NCBI RefSeq assembly: GCF_034479515.1
Contig: NZ_CP140152.1
Span: 1,736,001-1,800,000 of the forward strand
Source of the DNA: Duganella zoogloeoides
GTDB taxonomy: Bacteria; Pseudomonadota; Gammaproteobacteria; Burkholderiales; Burkholderiaceae_D
DNA length: 64,000 bases
Direction: 5' to 3'
The translations under genes were made by a program, and so were the position numbers. Below, one piece after another: positions 58,684-64,000 of the stretch. The first letter of the stretch is position 1. Every line of letters starts with the position of its first letter. The notes beneath the pieces are model-generated. The model was not told where the DNA came from, searched no databases, and worked only from the letters and a program-made list of their open reading frames with translations.

Positions 58684-60837
58684 ATGACCATTCTTCATCG
58701 CGCACTCGGCAAGCGCACCATCGGGCTGCTGGCGGCCGTAATCGCGCTCGGTACCACTTTCTCGGCCGGCGCCGCCGACCAGCAGCGTATTCCCAAGCTC
58801 GACCACATTCTGTATGGCGCATCGTATTACAACGAGTACGTGCCCGCCGCGATCCGCCAGCAGCGGTTGAAGAAGGACGTGGCGTTGATGAAGGCGGCCG
58901 GCCTGAACGTGGTACGGATGGGCGAGTCGAGCTGGGGGCGGTGGGAGCCTAGCGATGGCAAGTTCGACTTCGCCTGGATGGACGAGGTGGTGGCGGAAAT
59001 GGGCAAGGCCGGCATCCAGGTCATCATGGGCACGCCCACTTACTCGATCCCGGTGTGGATGTATGCCAAGCACCCGGGCATGCTGGCGCGCCCGCTGGGC
59101 GGTGGCGACACCGGTTACGGCATGCGCCAGAACATGAACATCGACGATCCCGATTATCGCCGGTACGCTGAACGCATCATCGTCGCGCTGGTGCACCACT
59201 ACAAGGACAATCCGCACGTGATCGGCTGGCAGCTCGATAACGAGACCAGCGCCTACGGTTCATCGAACGCCTCCGTGCACCGCGAGTTCGTCACCTGGTT
59301 GCAGGCGAAGTTCAAGACCACGGCGGCCCTCAACGAAGCATGGCTGCTCAACTACTGTGGCCAGCAGGTGGACAGCTGGGAGAATTTTCCTACCCGCGAT
59401 TTTGCCAACAGCACCGGTTACAAGCTCGACTGGGCACGTTTCCAGCAGTGGCGCGCCACGCGCTTCATCGGCTGGCAGGCCGACCTGGTGCGCCGCGCTG
59501 CCCGGGCCGACCAGTTCGTCTATCAGAACAACGCCAGCCTGAGCCGTGCGGAGGTCAATGCCTACGACATGACCCGTCCGCTCGACGTGGCCGGCAACGA
59601 CGTGTATTTCAACTGGCAGGACGAGTACGACGGCCGCCACCAGACCTTGCAGGGCAACCTGGCGCGCGGCGCCAAGGGCCGCAATTTCTTCGTGGCCGAG
59701 ACCACCGGCCAGGCCCAGGGCTGGGATGCGGTCAAGCAGATCCCGCCCTACGACGGCCAGATGTACCAGGACGTGTTTGCCAACATCGGCAACGGTGCCA
59801 ACCTGCACATGTACTGGCACTGGTCGTCGCTCAACGCGGGCCAGGAGATTTACTGGAAGGGCGTGCTAGGCCACGACCATGAACCGAACCGCATCTATAC
59901 TGAAGTATCGCGCACCGGCAACGACCTGAAAAAGGTCGGCGCCGCGCTGGTGGATCTGAAAAAAGACAACCGCGTGGCCGTGCTGTACTCCACCGACTCG
60001 AACAATGCGCTGACCTTCATGCCGTTCGATAAATGGACCAAGCCGCTGCCGCCGAGCTTTCACGCCGACGGCTACCGCCGCATCTTCGAGCGTCTGAACG
60101 CCGCCCTGTACCAGGCCAGGGTGGAGACCGACATCGTGTTTGCCGATGCGCCAGATTTTTCGAAGTACAAGCTGCTCATCGTGCCCGCCCTGTACATTGC
60201 CGACGACGCGTTGCTGCAAAAAATTTCGGACTTCGTGCAGCAGGGCGGCCACGTGATCATGACCTTCAAGAGCGGCGAGGCCAACGAGAATTTCATGGTG
60301 CGCTGGAATACCGCACCGGGACCGCTGCGCCAGGCCGCCGGTTTCAAATACCAGGAAACCTCCACCCTGCTCAAACCGCTGAAGCTGAAGGGTGACCCGT
60401 TCAAGGTGGGAGACGGCAACACCGTGGAAACCATTGCCGAGTTGCTGCAACTGGAAACCGCGCAGGCGCTGGCGTACTACGACCACCCGTTCTTCGGCCG
60501 CTACCCGGCCGTCACGCGCAACCTGTACGGCAAAGGTTCGCTGCTGTACCAGGGCACCGAGCTCGGCGAGGCGCAGCAACTGGCCGTCCTCAAGGACGAA
60601 CTCAAACGCATCGGCCTGTACGGACCCGACCAGGAGTTGCCGCCAGCGGTGCAGGTCAAGCACGCAACGTCCAAGGCCGGGAAGAAGCTGCACTTTTACT
60701 TCAATTACTCCGCCGCTCCGATCAATGCGAGCTACCGCTATGGCAAGGGCACGGAGATGCTGGCGGGTGCACCGGTCCAGCCGCAGCAGGACCTGGCCTT
60801 GGCGCCTTGGGGCGTGGTCATCGTTGCCGAGGACTGA
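58684..60837 (+). CDS. Exported GH42 beta-galactosidase
   Basis: Glycoside hydrolase family 42 enzyme (717 residues) with a signal peptide (about 1-30), so it acts in the periplasm or outside. Catalytic acid/base Glu187 in Gln-Leu-Asp-Asn-Glu-Thr and nucleophile Glu339 in Phe-Val-Ala-Glu-Thr. A trimerisation-like domain (about 420-620) and a small C-terminal beta domain follow. It removes terminal beta-galactose from plant or algal glycans. It sits directly before a TonB-dependent receptor gene, suggesting a galactoside-use locus. Confidence 0.93.
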   Translation: MTILHRALGKRTIGLLAAVIALGTTFSAGAADQQRIPKLDHILYGASYYNEYVPAAIRQQRLKKDVALMKAAGLNVVRMGESSWGRWEPSDGKFDFAWMDEVVAEMGKAGIQVIMGTPTYSIPVWMYAKHPGMLARPLGGGDTGYGMRQNMNIDDPDYRRYAERIIVALVHHYKDNPHVIGWQLDNETSAYGSSNASVHREFVTWLQAKFKTTAALNEAWLLNYCGQQVDSWENFPTRDFANSTGYKLDWARFQQWRATRFIGWQADLVRRAARADQFVYQNNASLSRAEVNAYDMTRPLDVAGNDVYFNWQDEYDGRHQTLQGNLARGAKGRNFFVAETTGQAQGWDAVKQIPPYDGQMYQDVFANIGNGANLHMYWHWSSLNAGQEIYWKGVLGHDHEPNRIYTEVSRTGNDLKKVGAALVDLKKDNRVAVLYSTDSNNALTFMPFDKWTKPLPPSFHADGYRRIFERLNAALYQARVETDIVFADAPDFSKYKLLIVPALYIADDALLQKISDFVQQGGHVIMTFKSGEANENFMVRWNTAPGPLRQAAGFKYQETSTLLKPLKLKGDPFKVGDGNTVETIAELLQLETAQALAYYDHPFFGRYPAVTRNLYGKGSLLYQGTELGEAQQLAVLKDELKRIGLYGPDQELPPAVQVKHATSKAGKKLHFYFNYSAAPINASYRYGKGTEMLAGAPVQPQQDLALAPWGVVIVAED

Positions 60838-61042
60838 CAGCATTGCGGCGCCACGCATCCGCCGTGGCAGCGCCGGGCCGCACGTTTAATGTGCGACCAA
60901 TCATCAACATGACTAATTCAATTGCCGTTGTTTTATAAGCACTAACAAGTAGTCAATGAGAGTAAAAGTTTGTACACTGAAACGGTAATATATTAGTGTT
61001 TATGTACATGGCACCGATGTGTTTCGATGTGTCCTCCCTTGG

Positions 61043-61072
61043 CCGGCCACCGCCCGGTGGCCGGTATTTTTT
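61043..61072 (+). terminator. Terminator hairpin in the leader of the TonB receptor gene
   Basis: Perfect 9-bp stem CCGGCCACC-GCCC-GGTGGCCGG followed by TATTTTTT. It lies 206 bases after the GH42 stop and 73 before the receptor ATG, after an AT-rich, promoter-like stretch (60900-61010). It can end GH42 transcripts, or be an attenuator or small-RNA terminator for a promoter inside the leader. Confidence 0.8.
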
Positions 61073-61144
61073 CGCCAGGGACGGCCAGGCAGCAACAGCC
61101 AACCCGCGCCATCAGAGCGCTGGAGCACAACACCAGGAGACGAG

Positions 61145-64000
61145 ATGAAAACAAACCATTCAGCACCGTTGCCACGTACCGCCCTCAACCTCGCGGTCGC
61201 CTCGGCATTGATCTTGATGGCACCACAGCACGCCGCCGCCCAGCAATCCCCCGCGCAACCGGTGCAAACCGATGCCGACGCCGTCGTATCACGGGTGCTG
61301 GTGGTGGGCACCCGCAAATCCGAACAGACGTCAAACGACGAGAAAAAGCATGCGCGCACGGCCAAGGACACCATCGTCGCCGACGACGTCGGTTCGTTCC
61401 CGGACCGTAACGTGGCCGAGGCGATCTCGCGCATTGCCGGTGTCTCGCTCGACCGCAACGACTTCGGGGAAGGCGATACCGTCAGCGTGCGCGGCAACAC
61501 GGCCGACCTGACCCGCGTTGAAATCGACGGCATCGGCGTGGTATCGGGCGGCGGCACCGACTTGAACGGCGGCGGCGAAGGACGCGGCGTGGCGCTGGCC
61601 GACATGCCGGCCGAACTGATTGCCAGCGTGGACGTGGTAAAAGGCGCCACCGCCGACATGACCGAAGGCTCGCTTGGCGGCAGCATCCTCATCAAGACCC
61701 GCACCGGCCTCGATTTCGCCAAGCAGACCATCGTTGCCCGCGTGGCCGCGGAGCAGAATACGCTGGCCAAAAAATGGACGCCCAGCCTGAACTTCATCTT
61801 TGCCGACAAATACCTGGGCGGCCGTCTCGGCATCGTTGCCAACATCACCAAGACCGACGCCCGCAACGAGGCGCACGGCGTATCGCAAAACAGCGGCGCC
61901 ACCGGCAGCTACCAGCGCGTGATCGACTTCGATAACTCTCCGGAAAAAACCTTCAGCTACACCCCGAGCGCGCTGTCGCAAAGCGACGCTGCATCGACCA
62001 CGCCGCTGGCCAGCTGGGCGCGCAATGCCGCCTCGGGCGGTGGCCGCCTGAACTCCCTGTCGCCGCTGGAAATTCTGACCCGCTCGGCGGCGGCGCAAAC
62101 CAAGGACCAGTGCTACGCCAGCATGCCGCTGCTGGTGGACGCCGACGTGCGGGGCTTGTCCTCGGCCGATGGCAGCCGCGCGCGCAACCAGCGCATCAAC
62201 GAACTGCGCACCTGCCTGGGCCAGTGGAACGATTACTCGCCGTACCTGCTGCGTAACACCATCCGGCGCCAGCGCGACGAACGCCTGAACACCGACCTGC
62301 GCATGGACTTCAAGGTGAACAACAACCTCACCGTGTACGGCAAATTCAACCGCAATGAGCGCACGCTGGAAGAAGATATCCTCAATCTGAGCCTGGGCGA
62401 CATCGGCTACAACGCCACCGGCAGCTTTACCGACAGCGCGGTGGTGAACGGGCGCACGGTGCGCACCCCGGTGGCCAACTCCGGCTACTATTTCTTCAAT
62501 ACGCCCACCAATGCCGGCAGCAGTTCCACCTACCGGGGCCTGACCAACGGCCAGATGGTCAACATCATCCCGTCGTCGGTGAAGGTGGACGCCAACCACC
62601 ACCTGGTGGGCTACACGCTGGCCAACGGCACCGCCAGCACCGACCAGATTCTCACCCAGCTGAAAAATATCACCAAGACCGCCATCGTGGGCGGCACCTG
62701 GCGCAGCGATGGTTTGCGCGCGGAATTCCTGGGCGGGCGTACCAAGTCGGACTTTTATCGTTACGGCTGGCGCTCGAGCATCAGCACCAGCTACGGCCCG
62801 GTCGATGTGGCGGTGAGCCCGGTGGGCCTGTGGACGCATACTCCGGTCAACCCGAATTTCAACCAGGGCGACCCGGCCAACTACGGCCAGCTCAGTTCTG
62901 CGGGGGCCGGCATGCCGCTGCGCACCCCGGGTACGCTCGGCACCGCGCTCACGCTCGACAATCCGCGCTTCAATGCCATGAAGGAGGACATCTTCAAGAC
63001 GGACCTGACCTACGCCATGGGCAAGCATGTGTCGTTCCTGCAGAACCTGAAATTCGGCGTTAATTATCGCAAGCAGAACAGCCTTTCGACCCAGGGCGGC
63101 GGCTCGGTGGTCAGCACCAACCCGCTGGTCAACGTGCCCGATGTATCGCTGCGCAGCTTCTTCTACGGCTGCCAGGATACGCCGGCATCGCTGGGCACCG
63201 CCAACGCCTGCAAATATGGCGTCAATCCCGCCGCCACTGCAATCGCCAATCCGCGCGACGGCAAGGACGTGAGCATCGTCATGACGCCCACCGACTACAA
63301 CAACCTGATCGCGCAAGTGCTCACGCGCCAGACCAATCCGTTCTTCGCCGGCGCCAAGGACCGTCCGAACACGCTGGTCAACAGCTGGACCGAGCTCGAT
63401 CTGCGCAAGCTGTGGCAGCTGACCGGCGTGACCAATATGAATCCGCTCGACTGCCTGCGCGAGTGCACGGGCACCGACGGCAAGGTGTATGCGCAACCGA
63501 TCAACGAGGTGACGGAGAAGGTGACGGCCGGCTACCTGTCCACCGACTTCGCATTCGACCGCTTTCCATTCACCGAGCGCACCTTGCCGTTCGGGCTGGA
63601 GCTGGAAGGGAACTTCGGCTGGCGCTACGTCAAGACCAACGTCAAGGGCACCAGCTCCACCACGTTCCAGGCGGTGACGCCCAACCCGGCCGGCGGCACG
63701 GTCACGTCGGCCTTCCGCCGCAACAGCGCGCTCGAACGCGACACCACCGACTTCATGCCGATCCTGAACCTGTCGCTGTGGCCGATCAAGGATGAACTGG
63801 TGCTGCGCTACAACCGCTCCAAGCAGATCGCCCGGGCGCCGGCCAGCCGCCTCACCGGCTCGTCGGTGGTGTGTACCAACGACTACACCGACATCGACAG
63901 CGGCGAGGACGATGACGGCGGCACCATGAACTGCTCGGGCGTGATGGGCAACCCGGGCCTGCGTCCGCAGACCAACCTCAATCAGAACCTGTCACTGGAA
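61145..64000 (+). CDS. TonB-dependent receptor, 3' end outside window
   Basis: Outer-membrane receptor; 952 codons are in the window. Signal peptide (about 1-32, cut near Ala-Ala-Ala), a plug domain (Val-Ala-Glu-Ala-Ile-Ser-Arg-Ile-Ala-Gly-Val-Ser-Leu, Val-Ser-Val-Arg-Gly) and a long beta-barrel. The type resembles carbohydrate receptors of Proteobacteria, with large extracellular loops. The AGGAGACG site precedes the ATG. Next to the GH42 enzyme it probably imports galactosides. It runs off the end at 64000. Confidence 0.92.
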   Translation, partial: MKTNHSAPLPRTALNLAVASALILMAPQHAAAQQSPAQPVQTDADAVVSRVLVVGTRKSEQTSNDEKKHARTAKDTIVADDVGSFPDRNVAEAISRIAGVSLDRNDFGEGDTVSVRGNTADLTRVEIDGIGVVSGGGTDLNGGGEGRGVALADMPAELIASVDVVKGATADMTEGSLGGSILIKTRTGLDFAKQTIVARVAAEQNTLAKKWTPSLNFIFADKYLGGRLGIVANITKTDARNEAHGVSQNSGATGSYQRVIDFDNSPEKTFSYTPSALSQSDAASTTPLASWARNAASGGGRLNSLSPLEILTRSAAAQTKDQCYASMPLLVDADVRGLSSADGSRARNQRINELRTCLGQWNDYSPYLLRNTIRRQRDERLNTDLRMDFKVNNNLTVYGKFNRNERTLEEDILNLSLGDIGYNATGSFTDSAVVNGRTVRTPVANSGYYFFNTPTNAGSSSTYRGLTNGQMVNIIPSSVKVDANHHLVGYTLANGTASTDQILTQLKNITKTAIVGGTWRSDGLRAEFLGGRTKSDFYRYGWRSSISTSYGPVDVAVSPVGLWTHTPVNPNFNQGDPANYGQLSSAGAGMPLRTPGTLGTALTLDNPRFNAMKEDIFKTDLTYAMGKHVSFLQNLKFGVNYRKQNSLSTQGGGSVVSTNPLVNVPDVSLRSFFYGCQDTPASLGTANACKYGVNPAATAIANPRDGKDVSIVMTPTDYNNLIAQVLTRQTNPFFAGAKDRPNTLVNSWTELDLRKLWQLTGVTNMNPLDCLRECTGTDGKVYAQPINEVTEKVTAGYLSTDFAFDRFPFTERTLPFGLELEGNFGWRYVKTNVKGTSSTTFQAVTPNPAGGTVTSAFRRNSALERDTTDFMPILNLSLWPIKDELVLRYNRSKQIARAPASRLTGSSVVCTNDYTDIDSGEDDDGGTMNCSGVMGNPGLRPQTNLNQNLSLE

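Overview
The window is high-GC betaproteobacterial DNA, most like Oxalobacteraceae (Massilia/Duganella/Janthinobacterium type). This rests on the phasin, the ppiA-ppiB-lpxH / cysS-alkA-accA-tilS-lysC block, the LytS/LytTR signalling pair, and the GH42 plus TonB-dependent receptor pair. No species can be named from sequence reading alone. The window opens inside one gene (M56/BlaR1-like protease) and closes inside another (TonB-dependent receptor).

1-15.3 kb: a BlaI/BlaR1-like pair, a hemolysin III family membrane protein, a LysR regulator, an envelope-stress operon (LiaI-like, LiaF-like, LytS-type kinase, LytTR regulator), a TonB-like protein, a DNA-repair operon under a perfect LexA-type box (VRR-NUC/FAN1-like nuclease plus an Fe-S helicase with a nuclease-like N-terminus), a phasin and a large hybrid sensor kinase. 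15.3-20.2 kb: an HxlR regulator with its operator facing an NmrA-like reductase, then three identical tRNA-Leu(CAG) genes separated by decayed genes (internally deleted solute-binding protein, 5'-truncated hydrolase, broken second BlaR1-like protease with HEAT repeats).

20.5-43.2 kb: mostly housekeeping. rnr, rlmB, cysE, yceH; a GntR-regulated ABC exporter; a diguanylate cyclase; a SulP transporter fused to beta-carbonic anhydrase; lpxH/ppiB/ppiA; cysS, a DNA glycosylase, accA, tilS with an inserted 10-residue tandem repeat, and lysC.

43.3-57.6 kb: a genomic island of about 14 kb in the 3' end of tRNA-Ser(GCU), flanked by 228-229 bp direct repeats. It starts with a tyrosine integrase and an AlpA-like regulator. 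It then carries an IncP-plasmid-like control module (KorB-, KfrA-, KfrB- and TrbA-like proteins) with a near-perfect KorB operator but no replication or transfer genes. Next are a convergent pair of EF-hand secreted paralogues and an AT-rich cargo bounded by two diverged IS6-family elements. That cargo encodes a frameshifted pesticin-like muramidase, a periplasmic protein with an Ivy-like Cys-x2-His-x-Cys loop (candidate immunity protein) and a Fic protein. A second integrase remnant and a LysR/aldo-keto reductase pair complete the island.

57.6-64 kb: a MAPEG membrane protein, an exported GH42 beta-galactosidase and a TonB-dependent receptor, a likely galactoside capture and hydrolysis locus. 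The strongest candidate for something undescribed is the muramidase / Ivy-like / Fic cassette; the most unusual genome architecture is the IncP-like control module stranded in a tRNA-Ser island.
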